Assembly (NCBI GenBank): GCA_016930075.1
Contig: JAFGHS010000075.1
Span: 17,045-81,044 of the forward strand
Length of the DNA: 64,000 nt
Reading direction: 5' to 3'
From: Deltaproteobacteria bacterium
GTDB taxonomy: Bacteria; Desulfobacterota; Syntrophia; Syntrophales; JAFGHS01
Positions within the stretch are counted from its first letter, which is position 1. Every line of letters starts with the position of its first letter. The translations under genes were made by a program, and so were the position numbers. The notes beneath the pieces were generated by a model. The model saw only the letters and a program-made list of their open reading frames with translations. It was not told the DNA's origin and made no database searches. This document shows positions 45,600 through 54,774 of the stretch, in pieces.

Positions 45600-46876
45600 T
45601 ACTCGTATCTCAATGCCTCAGCCGGGTCAAGCCTGGAGGCGCGCCACGACGGATAAATGGTCGACAGGAAGCATATCAGAATTGTTCCGATAACGATAAT
45701 GGAAACATCGCCGTAATTCACCTGTGACGGCAGTTCGCTTAAATAATAAACGTCTCCGGGCAGAATCTTGAAGCCGAAGAGACGCTCAACATATAAAGAA
45801 ATGCCGTTAATATTCAAGGCGACCAGCAGGCCGGCGATACAGCCTGTCGCGGCGCCGATAATGCCGATGGTCAGGCCCTGAAACATGAATATTTGCATGA
45901 TGCTCTTCGACGTTGCCCCCATGGATTTCAGAATCGCGATATCCTTATTTTTTTCCATGACGACCATAATCAGGGTGCTGATGATGTTAAAGGCTGCCAC
46001 AAGGACGATGAGGCTCAGGATGATGAACATGACACGCTTCTCAAGCCGCAGGGCCGAAAAGAGATTCTTGTTCATTTCCATCCAGTGTCTTGCCCAATAG
46101 GGATGCCCCATTTTCCTTTCGATGTCTTTTGCGATCGTATCGGCTTTGTAGATATCGGCCACCTTGATTTCCAGGCCTGTCACCGTATCGCCCATGTTGA
46201 GAAATTCCTGGGAATCCTTTAAAGATATATAGGCCAATGTCGAATCATATTCATAAAATCCGGAATCAAAAATGCCGACAACCAGGAATTTTTTTATACG
46301 GGGGACGACGCCGAAGGGGGTCGAAATGCCCATAGGGGATACGATGCTGACGGTTTCAAAGAGAAATAAGCCTAAATGTTTTGCCAGTTCTTTGCCGACG
46401 ATCATGCCCGGCAGGTCGGCATCTTCGCTTTTTAAGGGGAGCCCGCCGCGATTCTCTTTGGCCAGATAGGTCATGCCGCCGTCCCGCATCTTGCCTATGT
46501 TGATGACCTTTGAGGCGGTATCCGTAGAAATCCCCCGCAAAACGACGCCCATGACGTTGTCTCTGTTTTTCAGCATCGCCTGGCTGTATATGAAGGGGGT
46601 GGAGGCAACCACATCTTTTACGGCCGATACGTCCTTCATGACTTTGTCATAATTTCGCATGCCGCCCGTATATTCCATAAGAACGATGTGAGAATTGACC
46701 CCGAGAATTTTATTGCGGAGATCGTTTTCAAAGCCGTTCATCACGGCAAGAACGATGATGAGGGCCGCAACGCCCAGAAAAATCCCTAAAATAGAGATGA
46801 GGGTAATGACGGACACAAAGACCTGTTTGCGTTTCGCCCGGAGATAACGCAGGCTTATGAGCAATTCATAGGGCAT
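45599..46876 (-). CDS. lolC: Lipoprotein-releasing permease (LolC/LolE type)
   Basis: 425-residue FtsX/MacB-like permease with one N-terminal and three C-terminal membrane helices and a large periplasmic domain. Typical pieces are YLRAKRKQVFVSVITLISIL, VALIIVLAVMNGFENDLRNKI and the C-terminal cytoplasmic coupling FLSTIYPSWRASRLDPAEAL. Only one permease gene is present, as in organisms with a single LolC/E (LolF-like) homodimer. It overlaps lysS by one base. Confidence 0.9.
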   Translation of the reverse strand: MPYELLISLRYLRAKRKQVFVSVITLISILGIFLGVAALIIVLAVMNGFENDLRNKILGVNSHIVLMEYTGGMRNYDKVMKDVSAVKDVVASTPFIYSQAMLKNRDNVMGVVLRGISTDTASKVINIGKMRDGGMTYLAKENRGGLPLKSEDADLPGMIVGKELAKHLGLFLFETVSIVSPMGISTPFGVVPRIKKFLVVGIFDSGFYEYDSTLAYISLKDSQEFLNMGDTVTGLEIKVADIYKADTIAKDIERKMGHPYWARHWMEMNKNLFSALRLEKRVMFIILSLIVLVAAFNIISTLIMVVMEKNKDIAILKSMGATSKSIMQIFMFQGLTIGIIGAATGCIAGLLVALNINGISLYVERLFGFKILPGDVYYLSELPSQVNYGDVSIIVIGTILICFLSTIYPSWRASRLDPAEALRYE

Positions 46877-48369
46877 TACTTTCCCCCGTCGTCTCTGCTG
46901 CGCATATGGGGAAACAAAATGACGTCCCGTATGGAGGGTGAATCGGTTAAAAGCATCACGAGCCGGTCGATGCCGATGCCTTCCCCTGCTGTCGGCGGCA
47001 TGGCGTATTCGAGGGCCCGGATATAGTCCTCGTCCATTTCATGGGCTTCATCGTCGCCTGCTTCCCTTTCTGCAAGCTGCATCATAAACCGTTCGCGCTG
47101 ATCGGCGGGATCGTTCAATTCGGAAAATCCGTTGGCCAATTCCCTGCCGCAGATATAGAGTTCGAAACGATCTGTAAATGAAGGATCCTCGTCGTTTTTT
47201 CTTGACAGGGGGGATACCTCGACGGGGTACTGGGTAATGAATGTCGGCTGAACAAGTTTTTCTTCAACAACAGCGTCAAAAATAGCCATCATCACTTTGC
47301 CGAGAGGGTCATTATCTTTTGCGGGCAAGTTCATTTTTCTGGCATAATCAATGGCCCGCTGCGTGTCGCTGATGATATCGGCGCCGATGCCGCCGATTTC
47401 AATGAGGGCGTCCCGGACCGTAATGCGTCTCCAGGGCGGCGTCAAATCGATCTTCATTCCCTGATAATCAAACAGGAGAGAACCGGAAAGATTTTGGGCG
47501 ATGTGGGCAAACATATCTTCCGTTATGGCCATTAAATCTTCATAGGTTGCATAAGCCTGATAGAACTCCATCATCGTGAATTCGGGGTTATGAAAGGTCG
47601 AGATGCCTTCATTTCTGAAATTTCTGTTGATTTCAAAGACCCGTTCCATGCCCCCCGTAATAAGCCGTTTCAGATATAATTCCGGGGCGATCCGCAGGTA
47701 CAGGTCCATAGCCAGGGCGTTGTGATAGGTTTTAAAGGGACGGGCCACAGCGCCGCCTGCCCGAGGTTGCATCATAGGCGTTTCCACTTCGAGGAAATCC
47801 CGATCCTCCATAAACCGGCGGATGAGCTTAATGATGCGGCTCCTCTGATAGAAAACCTCTTTCACCTTCGGATTGACGATGAGGTCCAGGTGCCGCTGCC
47901 GATAGCGGGTTTCAATGTCCGTCAGACCATGCCACTTCTCCGGCAGGGGTCTTACGGCCTTCGATAACAGACGGATGTCGTCCGCTTCAATGGTCAGTTC
48001 GTTGGTCTTTGTCCTGAAGAGCTTGCCGGATACAAAGATGATGTCGCCCACGTCAAGGCGCTTAAAAAGATTATAGGTTTTTTCGTCCAGAATGTTTTTA
48101 TGGATAAATGTCTGAATGCTTCCTGTTCGGTCCTGCACTTTCAGGAAAGCCGCTTTCCCGAAACTTCTCACAGCCATCAGCCTTCCGGCTACAGAAAATC
48201 GTTCATCGATCTGCTCAAGGGCATCGTGATCCGTTACTGAAAACCGTTCCAGAATAGATGACGCCGTGTCCTTTACCCCAACGTTGTTGGGATATAAAGC
48301 GATGCCTTCCGACTTCAAGGATTCTATCTTTTCCTTACGCTTCTTTAAAAGTTCACTCTCTTCCATCAA
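46876..48369 (-). CDS. lysS: Lysyl-tRNA synthetase, class II (LysS)
   Basis: 497-residue class IIb aminoacyl-tRNA synthetase. The N-terminal OB-fold (about 60-150; VAGRLMAVRSFGKAAFLKV) is followed by catalytic motif 2 (FRNEGISTFHNPEFT, near 240) and motif 3 (GEGIGIDRLVMLLTD, near 470). It is the first gene of the - strand envelope operon, and its stop overlaps the permease start by one base, so lipid A genes are co-transcribed with a translation gene. Confidence 0.96.
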   Translation of the reverse strand: MMEESELLKKRKEKIESLKSEGIALYPNNVGVKDTASSILERFSVTDHDALEQIDERFSVAGRLMAVRSFGKAAFLKVQDRTGSIQTFIHKNILDEKTYNLFKRLDVGDIIFVSGKLFRTKTNELTIEADDIRLLSKAVRPLPEKWHGLTDIETRYRQRHLDLIVNPKVKEVFYQRSRIIKLIRRFMEDRDFLEVETPMMQPRAGGAVARPFKTYHNALAMDLYLRIAPELYLKRLITGGMERVFEINRNFRNEGISTFHNPEFTMMEFYQAYATYEDLMAITEDMFAHIAQNLSGSLLFDYQGMKIDLTPPWRRITVRDALIEIGGIGADIISDTQRAIDYARKMNLPAKDNDPLGKVMMAIFDAVVEEKLVQPTFITQYPVEVSPLSRKNDEDPSFTDRFELYICGRELANGFSELNDPADQRERFMMQLAEREAGDDEAHEMDEDYIRALEYAMPPTAGEGIGIDRLVMLLTDSPSIRDVILFPHMRSRDDGGK

Positions 48370-48401
48370 TAACCGTCCTCGTTGGATATAAAGCTGAATT
48401 T

Positions 48402-48428
48402 ACTATATTTCTTTTCTCAAATAGTCAA
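48402..48428 (-). promoter_or_regulatory. Candidate lysS-operon promoter
   Basis: On the - strand TTGACT (48428-48423) and TATAGT (48407-48402), 15-base spacer, 33 bases before the lysS ATG. Both hexamers are one mismatch from consensus; the short spacer lowers the score. It is divergent from the ssb promoter. Confidence 0.4.
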
Positions 48429-48464
48429 GCTTGATTTGATGTGGCTTGATTTCATAAAAATGAA

Positions 48465-48493
48465 TTGATAGTTATTCATAAGTTATGTATGAT
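48465..48493 (+). promoter_or_regulatory. ssb promoter, sigma70-like
   Basis: TTGATA (48465-48470), 17-base spacer, TATGAT (48488-48493). Each hexamer differs from consensus by one base. Transcription would start near 48500, which rules out translation starts at 48465 and supports ATG 48525. Confidence 0.65.
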
Positions 48494-48524
48494 GCCGCAA
48501 ATTTACGGGGGAGGGGGAAAGCTT

Positions 48525-48938
48525 ATGATCAACAAGGCAATTTTGGTAGGCAGGTTGGGGGCTGATCCTGATGTGCGGTATACGCCCGACGGGATGATGG
48601 TGACGAATTTTCGCATAGCCACGGACATGCAGTGGAAAGACAAGTCGGGTGAGCGGGTTAACCGAACGGAGTGGCATAAGATCGTTACCTTCGGAAAATT
48701 AGCCGAAATATGTAATAGTTATCTATCAAAAGGGAAGCTGGTATATATCGAAGGCCGGATACAAACTCGGGCGTGGGATGATAAAGACGGCGTTAAACGA
48801 TATACAACAGAAATTGTTGCCAATGATATGAAGATGCTCGATTCGAAGGGCCAAACAAAAGGAATGGATAACCAAGGGACGGAAGAACATATTCCTGCAT
48901 ATTCGGAAGCCATTCCCGAAGAAGACGTACCCTTTTAG
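48525..48938 (+). CDS. ssb: Single-stranded DNA-binding protein (Ssb)
   Basis: 137-residue OB-fold protein that coats single-stranded DNA in replication and repair. It starts [20 protein letters not shown] and has the aromatic DNA-binding strands ([20 protein letters not shown]) and [17 protein letters not shown]. The acidic C-terminal tip EEDVPF is the partner-binding tail. GGGGGA lies upstream of ATG 48525, downstream of the promoter at 48465. Its end is 10 bases from the convergent tatA gene. Confidence 0.95.
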   Translation: MINKAILVGRLGADPDVRYTPDGMMVTNFRIATDMQWKDKSGERVNRTEWHKIVTFGKLAEICNSYLSKGKLVYIEGRIQTRAWDDKDGVKRYTTEIVANDMKMLDSKGQTKGMDNQGTEEHIPAYSEAIPEEDVPF

Positions 48939-48948
48939 AAAATGAAGT

Positions 48949-49134
48949 TTATTTGGGCTCTATCTTCTTGGAATCGTGGGTTGCGTCTATTTCATCCGTG
49001 TCGTTTGTGGCTTTTTTAAAATTTTTAATGCCTTTGCCGATGGCCCCGCCGATTTCGGGCAATTTACCCGCGCCGAAAATGATCAGGATAATCACCAGAA
49101 TGATAAGAAGCTCAGGCATGCCTATTCCAAACAT
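48949..49134 (-). CDS. tatA: Twin-arginine translocase subunit TatA/E
   Basis: 61-residue TatA/E protein. One membrane helix (about 7-21), the hinge [18 protein letters not shown] with the family's G-K-LPE motif, an amphipathic helix, and a charged tail. It forms the pore for folded proteins. tatC and tatB are not adjacent, so this is a stand-alone copy. It converges on ssb. Confidence 0.93.
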   Translation of the reverse strand: MFGIGMPELLIILVIILIIFGAGKLPEIGGAIGKGIKNFKKATNDTDEIDATHDSKKIEPK

Positions 49135-49235
49135 ATATTACCTCATTCCCACAGTTACCGTATTGATTGCTTGTTAAATGCTGCGTTATCGTAAACCAGT
49201 CGATAGCCTTTGTCAAATGATCTTTCAAAGACGGC

Positions 49236-50138
49236 CTAAGGCAGGGTCAAATGAATGACTTCCCCCGGTTTACCTAAAATGCCCAACGGTTTTCCCTGAA
49301 ATGCAATATCGACACCGCCTGCATTGCCACATTTGACCAGAAAGCGTTCAGCGGCACTGCGTTCAATCTTTTCGCCCGGTTTTAATAAAACTTCATAGGG
49401 TGTATCATCACCGGTTATTTTCAGCCAGGACAATTCCTTTGCGAAAACGGTTAATACATAGGGTTTTTGTCCCGTGTTTTGAATATCCAATTTAGTTTCC
49501 GGTTTATCCTGCGGTGTCTGAACGGCTTTGATATTTTTATCTTTTATCGGGGGTATGTTGCTGCTTTCATCCTTTTGAGCAGGATCGACTTTTATCTTGG
49601 TAGCCGTGTCGTCATGAATGTTCGTCGTTCCTGACAGGTCCTGTCCTGCCGCAGCGGGCGCTTCAGGCATGATGACGGATTCGGCGGGCGGTTTACTATC
49701 GATGGCGGGCAACAACATTTTTTCCGCATCGTTTTTAAAGGAAAGGGAAGTGATGATAAGGGATACGACGATGATGGCTGCCAGGCCCATGCCTGCCGCT
49801 ATGTAAATAAACTTGCCTGCCAGGCGTTTTTGATGCGGCGGTTGTTCTTGTTCGTGAGATTCGATGCCTGCGTTCAAGTATTTATTGTAACGCTCTAATA
49901 TAACACTGCTATCAATTCCGATGGCCTCGGCGTATTTTGCTATGAATGATTTTGAATAAACCGGCGGCGGAAGCCTTTTAAACTCTTCGTTTTCAATGGC
50001 TTGCAGATAGATCATACTGACTTTCGTCGTCTCGCAGATGTCTTTTAACGTCAATCCTTTTGATTCCCTGACAGACTTCTGATCGAATTGCGGCTGCTGC
50101 GAGTTTCCGTCCGGTTTTATGGTTTCCGATTCATTCAT
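49236..50138 (-). CDS. rodZ: RodZ-like helix-turn-helix membrane protein
   Basis: 300 residues. The N-terminal HTH (about 20-90; LKDICETTKVSMIYLQAIEN, then PPPVYSKSFIAKYAEAIGID) matches the RodZ family. A single membrane helix (FIYIAAGMGLAAIIVVSLII, about 109-128) is followed by a low-complexity periplasmic linker, and the C terminus (about 225-300; LTVFAKELSWLKI, GNAGGVDIAFQGKPL) is DUF4115. RodZ links MreB to cell-wall synthesis. No mre genes are in the window. Gene and protein order are normal for the family. Confidence 0.85.
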   Translation of the reverse strand: MNESETIKPDGNSQQPQFDQKSVRESKGLTLKDICETTKVSMIYLQAIENEEFKRLPPPVYSKSFIAKYAEAIGIDSSVILERYNKYLNAGIESHEQEQPPHQKRLAGKFIYIAAGMGLAAIIVVSLIITSLSFKNDAEKMLLPAIDSKPPAESVIMPEAPAAAGQDLSGTTNIHDDTATKIKVDPAQKDESSNIPPIKDKNIKAVQTPQDKPETKLDIQNTGQKPYVLTVFAKELSWLKITGDDTPYEVLLKPGEKIERSAAERFLVKCGNAGGVDIAFQGKPLGILGKPGEVIHLTLP

Positions 50139-50203
50139 AGTCGTCGTTTAAAAAATAGACTAATTTATATAATTTTTTTAAGCCCTTAACATAAAATATC
50201 GTT

Positions 50204-50443
50204 TCACTCAACTTTTTTCCCGTCCTCTTTTTTCCCATCCCCAAATTCACGCTTGGCAAAGCTCCATACGTCAAAGGCCAGCTTGACCATGGCATGATGT
50301 GTCTTGGAATTCATTTTGGCCCCCGATTCGGCAAGATTTTCCCTGACATAGTTGTGCAAAACGGCGTTTTGCCAGCTTTCCGCCGTTGATCCCCTGATTT
50401 TTGCCAACTGCTTTAACATATCAATATATTTCTGGTTCGGCAT
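50204..50443 (-). CDS. Conserved-looking small protein of unknown function
   Basis: 79-residue mostly helical protein starting MPNQKYIDMLKQLAKIRGST and ending in a Lys/Asp/Glu tail (DGKKEDGKKVE). It has no membrane segment, cysteine pair or recognisable motif, and I do not recognise the family. AGGTGCAAGTAG precedes the ATG. It lies downstream of the predicted small RNA/attenuated leader (50485-50594), so its expression may be regulated by termination there. It might be co-transcribed with rodZ, 65 bases downstream. Confidence 0.6.
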   Translation of the reverse strand: MPNQKYIDMLKQLAKIRGSTAESWQNAVLHNYVRENLAESGAKMNSKTHHAMVKLAFDVWSFAKREFGDGKKEDGKKVE

Positions 50444-50484
50444 CTACTTGCACCTGTCTTTCTTTATTAACCAATCATAAATCA

Positions 50485-50594
50485 TTAAAAAACAAACAAA
50501 CCCTGTTTTGTAAAAGACAGGGCTCATCACAGTCATTCAAATTTCCTAAAGAGGCGGGTCGGCACCGGAAGCGATCGTATGGTGTCAATTACGT
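50485..50594 (-). ncRNA. Predicted small RNA or attenuated leader
   Basis: On the - strand a good sigma70 promoter (50629-50601) should start transcription near 50594. About 75 bases later is a rho-independent terminator (50522-50487). No convincing open frame lies between. The product would be about 110 nt. It could be a stand-alone small RNA, or the leader of the small gene at 50443 controlled by premature termination. I do not recognise a known family or riboswitch; an inner stem may form around CUUCC and GGAAA. Confidence 0.45.
50487..50522 (-). terminator. Rho-independent terminator
   Basis: Read on the - strand: CCCTGT and ACAGGG stem (50522-50501) with a 10-base loop, followed by TTTGTTTGTTTT. 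It is oriented so that it ends a - strand transcript before the gene at 50443, making it an attenuator or the end of a small RNA. Confidence 0.7.
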
Positions 50595-50600
50595 GTTGTA

Positions 50601-50629
50601 ATTAGACCGCGTAACAAGCATAAAGTCAA
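50601..50629 (-). promoter_or_regulatory. Sigma70-like promoter of the predicted small RNA
   Basis: On the - strand TTGACT (50629-50624), 17-base spacer, TCTAAT (50606-50601). Each hexamer has one mismatch to consensus and the spacing is ideal. Confidence 0.6.
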
Positions 50630-50795
50630 GGGTATTATTTAATTTTTTAGCAAACAAGACTTTGCATGACAGATGCCGTTAAACGTGTTACTATTATGCG
50701 TCATTCACGACTTAAAATAAACTGTGGATTGTACGGCTTGAAGGATGATGTATCGTGTAACAAGACTTATTTGAGTAAGAAAGGAGTTGGACGAT

Positions 50796-51944
50796 ATGGA
50801 TTCGTTATCGAAAGATGAATTAAAAGCATTGATGCAGAAGCATGAGGGTTTGTGTATATCGGTTTTTATGCCCACCTATCGTACCGGGGTCGAAATTCAA
50901 CAGAATCAAATCAGATTGAAAAACCTGCTCAAGGAAGTCGAAGAAAAACTTGTTGCCTCCGGTCTTCGCGCCCAGGAGATAGAGGCAATGTTGGCGCCTG
51001 CTTCGGGGCTTGTCAACAATATCCTTTTCTGGCGTCGGCAAAGCGATGGTCTGGCGATTTTTATTTCCTCGGATTTGTTTCGTTATTACCGGCTGCCCGC
51101 AGACTTTGATGAGCTGATTGTCATTACGGATCGCTTTCATGTGAAACCCCTGTTGCATCTTTTGGGCAGCGAGGTGCCCTTTTATATTCTTGCCCTAAGC
51201 CAAAACGAGGTCAGGATTCTGGAAGGATCGAAGCGCAGCATTCGCGAGCTTGACCTTGAATCGATACCGAAGAGCCTTGCCGCCGCACTGCAGCATGATG
51301 AACCGGAGAAGCAAATTCGCTTTCGTGCCGGACAATCGGGCGGCGGGAGCGGCAATGTCATGGTTTCCGGGCACGGCGCTGAGATTGACGACACCAAAGA
51401 CAATCTTTTAAAATATTTCCGTCAGATTGACAAAGGGCTGAAGGATCTTTTAAAGGATGAACGGGCGCCGCTCGTTTTGGCCGGCGTTGATTTTCTCTTT
51501 CCCATCTATAAAGAAGCCAATACATATCCGGGACTTATGGATGAAGGCATTCCCGGCAACCCCAAAGGCATGAGTCCTGAGAAACTGCATCCCCATGCCT
51601 GGCGGATCGTTAAACCCTACTTCAAAAAAGATCGGAATGATGCCCTCGACCAATTTCGTCAATCATCGGGCACAGGCCTGACGTCTAAAGATATGGCGGA
51701 AATTATTCAGGCGGCTCATCATGGACGCGTCGGCATGCTTTTCCTGGCCATCGGACATGAGCGATGGGGTGTTTTTGATCCCCAAAGCGGCAAGGTTCAA
51801 CTCCATAAGAAAATGGCGCCGGGCAATGAAGATCTTCTCGACCTTGCAGCCATACAGACTTTTTTAAACGGCGGCAAGGTCTTTACCCTGCCTCCGGAGA
51901 AGATGCCGGATAACGTCCAAATAGCGGCGGTATTCAGATATTGA
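50796..51944 (+). CDS. baeRF-family protein (bacterial/archaeal release-factor-1-like)
   Basis: 382 residues resembling the baeRF family, bacterial proteins related to eRF1/Pelota and proposed to act on stalled ribosomes or tRNA. I see HEGLCISVFMPTYRTGVEIQ at the N terminus, a middle domain with ILALSQNEVRILEG, a Gly-rich loop (AGQSGGGSGNVMVSGHG, near 190), and a final eRF1-domain-like part (APLVLAGVDFLFPIYKEAN). AAAGGAG precedes ATG 50796. Cytoplasmic, no signal. It lies upstream of the M29-like gene and may be co-expressed, as only 133 bases separate them. Confidence 0.72.
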   Translation: MDSLSKDELKALMQKHEGLCISVFMPTYRTGVEIQQNQIRLKNLLKEVEEKLVASGLRAQEIEAMLAPASGLVNNILFWRRQSDGLAIFISSDLFRYYRLPADFDELIVITDRFHVKPLLHLLGSEVPFYILALSQNEVRILEGSKRSIRELDLESIPKSLAAALQHDEPEKQIRFRAGQSGGGSGNVMVSGHGAEIDDTKDNLLKYFRQIDKGLKDLLKDERAPLVLAGVDFLFPIYKEANTYPGLMDEGIPGNPKGMSPEKLHPHAWRIVKPYFKKDRNDALDQFRQSSGTGLTSKDMAEIIQAAHHGRVGMLFLAIGHERWGVFDPQSGKVQLHKKMAPGNEDLLDLAAIQTFLNGGKVFTLPPEKMPDNVQIAAVFRY

Positions 51945-52077
51945 AAAGGCGTGATTCCCTGAAGTTTATCGCTATGCGATATTCGAAGCTGTTGGAATTA
52001 TTGTGATTGACTCTTCCGGGAGATTATTTTATACGTCTGCCAAAGAAAAAATTAATGATTTTGTAAAGGAGAAGACA

Positions 52078-53040
52078 ATGGACGTAAAGACAAACATTCA
52101 GAACGCACTGATTGCGTGCAATGCAGTTAAAGAAGGGGAGAAATTTTTGATTGTCGCCGACAGCACACCCCGTCCGGCCCATTTGGGTCAAACACTTTTG
52201 GATGCACTTTTGGACTTGGGGCATGAAACCACCCTGGCCATCTTTCCCCCGCGGAAAGTAGACGGCGCGGAGCCGCCGGCGGCGGTTGCCGCGGCCATGA
52301 AAACGGTCAACGCCATCTTTTCCATCGCGGAAGGGGCAACGATTGCGCATACAAATGCCCGCAAGGAATCATCCGCTCTGGGCGTGCGTTTCCATATCAT
52401 CAGCGCATCCGAGGATGATCTGTCGAAATTCGAATTGAAGGCGGAAGACATCGCCTTGTGCAAGGAGAGGACAGTCAAGATTGCCAAGGTCCTGAAATCG
52501 GGCAAGGTCGCCAGGGTCACCACACCCAAGGGCACGGATATTACCTTTGAAATCGGCGGCCGGGCGACCCTGGCTGTTTATCCGAGCAACCCCAACAACG
52601 GCACGATTCCGTATTATGCCGAATCTGCCGTTGCCCCCATTGAGGGAACCGCAGAAGGGACGATCATCGTCGATCTGGCCTTCCGTAACTGGAATTATCT
52701 TCTTGAGGAACCGCTGAAGATCATCGTTAAAGGCGGCAATGCCGTGGAAATGATCGGCGCCAAGAAAGACTATGACATTCTGTGGAAGATCGCGACGACG
52801 GACGCAGGCGCCTCCAACATCGCGGAGTTGGGAATCGGGACCTGCCATTATCTCCCCAGACCTTTGAAGGGGACGTCCCTCGACTTTGCCCGTTACGGCA
52901 CATGCCATCTTGCCCTCGGGAGAAACAACGACATCGGCGGCAACATGATGAGCAAAATTCATCAGGACGTTTTAATGGACAAGCCGACCATCTTTATCGA
53001 TGACCAGTGCATCATGAAAGACGGCGAGTTATTGATTTAG
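52078..53040 (+). CDS. M29-like aminopeptidase/dioxygenase-fold metalloprotein
   Basis: 320-residue protein of the aminopeptidase T (M29) superfamily, which also includes the 2,5-dihydroxypyridine dioxygenase NicX. Visible likely ligands and motifs are PIEGTAEGTIIVD, ELGIGTCHYLP, the His-containing GTCHLALGRNNDIGG, and KIHQDVLMDKPTIFID. The N-terminal GEKFLIVADSTPRP also fits. AAAGGAG precedes ATG 52078. A peptidase is the conservative guess, but the substrate is open. A strong terminator follows 30 bases after its stop. Confidence 0.7.
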   Translation: MDVKTNIQNALIACNAVKEGEKFLIVADSTPRPAHLGQTLLDALLDLGHETTLAIFPPRKVDGAEPPAAVAAAMKTVNAIFSIAEGATIAHTNARKESSALGVRFHIISASEDDLSKFELKAEDIALCKERTVKIAKVLKSGKVARVTTPKGTDITFEIGGRATLAVYPSNPNNGTIPYYAESAVAPIEGTAEGTIIVDLAFRNWNYLLEEPLKIIVKGGNAVEMIGAKKDYDILWKIATTDAGASNIAELGIGTCHYLPRPLKGTSLDFARYGTCHLALGRNNDIGGNMMSKIHQDVLMDKPTIFIDDQCIMKDGELLI

Positions 53041-53069
53041 GCCTTAAAGCCTATCTTTCAGCATTCTCT

Positions 53070-53126
53070 AATGGCCGCAGATTTGGCGGTTTGCAAATGC
53101 CGAATCTGCGGCCATTCCTGTTTTTG
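53070..53126. terminator. Bidirectional terminator
   Basis: Perfect 14-bp stem (AATGGCCGCAGATT and AATCTGCGGCCATT) with further pairing GGC/GCC inside, followed by CCTGTTTTTG. It lies between the M29-like gene (+) and the convergent CBS-domain gene (-). Confidence 0.8.
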
Positions 53127-53216
53127 TCGGCGGGTTATCCGGTTATTTGAGGATAATTACAGGCGTGGGAAAAGTATTTGGCGACGATGCGGCCGAAACG
53201 ATGTCTATGAACTCTT

Positions 53217-54599
53217 CTAAGCCGAATCTTCGCTATCTTCATCCGGTGGCGATAAAATTTCCATGCGCACCGTATCGATCCGGGTTTCACTTGCAGAAAG
53301 AACGGTAAACGAAAGGACGGGATTTTCATCCTCTTCGTCAAGGGTGCTTTCCGAACCCTGATTTGCGGCAGGTTTCGGCCAGATAAACACCTCTCCCTGA
53401 TGAGGCACCTTGCCCGCCAGATCCATCACAAATCCCCCCACCGTGTCATAGCCTTTGTCCAGGGGCAGGCCTGGTTTAAAAGGAAGACGGTCTTCCAGAT
53501 CGGCCAGCAGGTACTGGGCCTCCACCCTGAAACACCCGGGCTTTTCTTCAACAAAATCCTGGGCCGGTTCGTCGTATTCGTCGTATATCTCGCCTACCAT
53601 TTCCTCAATGACATCTTCAAGGGAAACAATGCCTGAAACGCCGCCGAATTCGTCAACGACAATGCCCATGCCCAGATGCCGTCTCTGGAGTTCCGTCAAA
53701 ATCTCCCTCACGTTTTTTGATTCGGGAATAAAATAGACATCCTTTCTCATCATATGGCGGAGATGGAACATTTTGTCTTCCCGGTTCATCAGATAATAAA
53801 GTAGGTCTTTGATATAAAAGATGCCGATAATTATATCGGGGATTTCATCATATACGGGGTAGCGGGAGTAATTATGCTCTTTGTGCTGTTCCCAGACCTC
53901 TTCGAGGGTTTCATTCACCTCAAACATGATGATCTTTGTCCTGGGCACCATGATTTCGCGGGCGATGGTGTCATCCAGGTCGAGGGCGCCGGTCAGCATG
54001 TTGCCGACCTCATGGCCGAGGCTCTTTTCTTCCGTGCCTCGCCGGATCATCCATTCGAGATCTTCTTCCGTAACCAGCGGCCCTTCGTGACCGAATTTGC
54101 CTCCCGTTGCCCATATGACAGCGCGACTGATGTAAACGAGGATTTTTGTGATAAACCAAAAAGGGTAATACAATATGTAAGTGAATGTAAACAGGGGGAT
54201 CAGCGTTTCCGCATTATGTTTAGCGTAAGTCTTGGGTGCGACTTCGCCGAAGATGAGGATAATCAGCGTCATGGCGCCGACGGCAATGGCTATGGCAATG
54301 CTTTCCACATCATTGACGCCGATGGCCTGAAGCTGCTGGTAACTGAATTGGGTGGCCAGGGAAGAAGCTAATATATTTACGATGTTATTTCCGATGAGGA
54401 TGGTGGTCAAAACGTCGTTTGGTTTTACCAGCCACAGCTTAAGGAGGGGAGACCTTTCGCCGCTGTCGAGATACTGATGAACCTTGCTGATGCTCAGGCT
54501 GGTTAATGCCGTTTCTGTCGAAGAGAAAAGAGCCGAACCGATGAGACAAAATAAGATTGCAACTATCTGGGACAAAGCGTCCTCTCCCAACTCTTTCAA
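53217..54599 (-). CDS. CorC/HlyC-type CBS-domain membrane protein
   Basis: 460-residue protein. A DUF21/CNNM-like membrane domain (about 1-190; SALFSSTETALTSLSISKV) is followed by a CBS pair (about 210-330; ILGNNIV in the membrane part, then REIMVPRTKIIMFEVNETLE) and a C-terminal CorC_HlyC domain (about 345-440; LPFKPGLPLDKGYDTVGGFV). These proteins are linked to Mg2+/Co2+ efflux or membrane ion balance. The start looks like TTG at 54599, with GGGGGG very close; nearby TTG codons 4 or 9 are alternatives. Terminator 53070 marks its end. Confidence 0.88.
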   Translation of the reverse strand: MKELGEDALSQIVAILFCLIGSALFSSTETALTSLSISKVHQYLDSGERSPLLKLWLVKPNDVLTTILIGNNIVNILASSLATQFSYQQLQAIGVNDVESIAIAIAVGAMTLIILIFGEVAPKTYAKHNAETLIPLFTFTYILYYPFWFITKILVYISRAVIWATGGKFGHEGPLVTEEDLEWMIRRGTEEKSLGHEVGNMLTGALDLDDTIAREIMVPRTKIIMFEVNETLEEVWEQHKEHNYSRYPVYDEIPDIIIGIFYIKDLLYYLMNREDKMFHLRHMMRKDVYFIPESKNVREILTELQRRHLGMGIVVDEFGGVSGIVSLEDVIEEMVGEIYDEYDEPAQDFVEEKPGCFRVEAQYLLADLEDRLPFKPGLPLDKGYDTVGGFVMDLAGKVPHQGEVFIWPKPAANQGSESTLDEEDENPVLSFTVLSASETRIDTVRMEILSPPDEDSEDSA

Positions 54600-54730
54600 T
54601 CCCCCCCTTCATTGTTTGGATGCAATTTAGCAGCCGTTATTCCGGTTTGAAAAAACCTTCCAGCAGACGGATGCACCGAATGTCTTGATTGATCTTGCGG
54701 GCAATGTATCGAAAATTACACCTGTTGGCA

Positions 54731-54760
54731 AGAAAATTAATAAACAGAAAATTAATAAAC
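54731..54760. repeat. Perfect 15-bp tandem duplication
   Basis: AGAAAATTAATAAAC occurs twice head to tail between the AI-2E transporter-type gene end and the CBS gene start. It is AT-rich, non-coding, and could change spacing of a promoter or operator. Confidence 0.8.
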
Positions 54761-54774
54761 GTCAAATCAATGGA

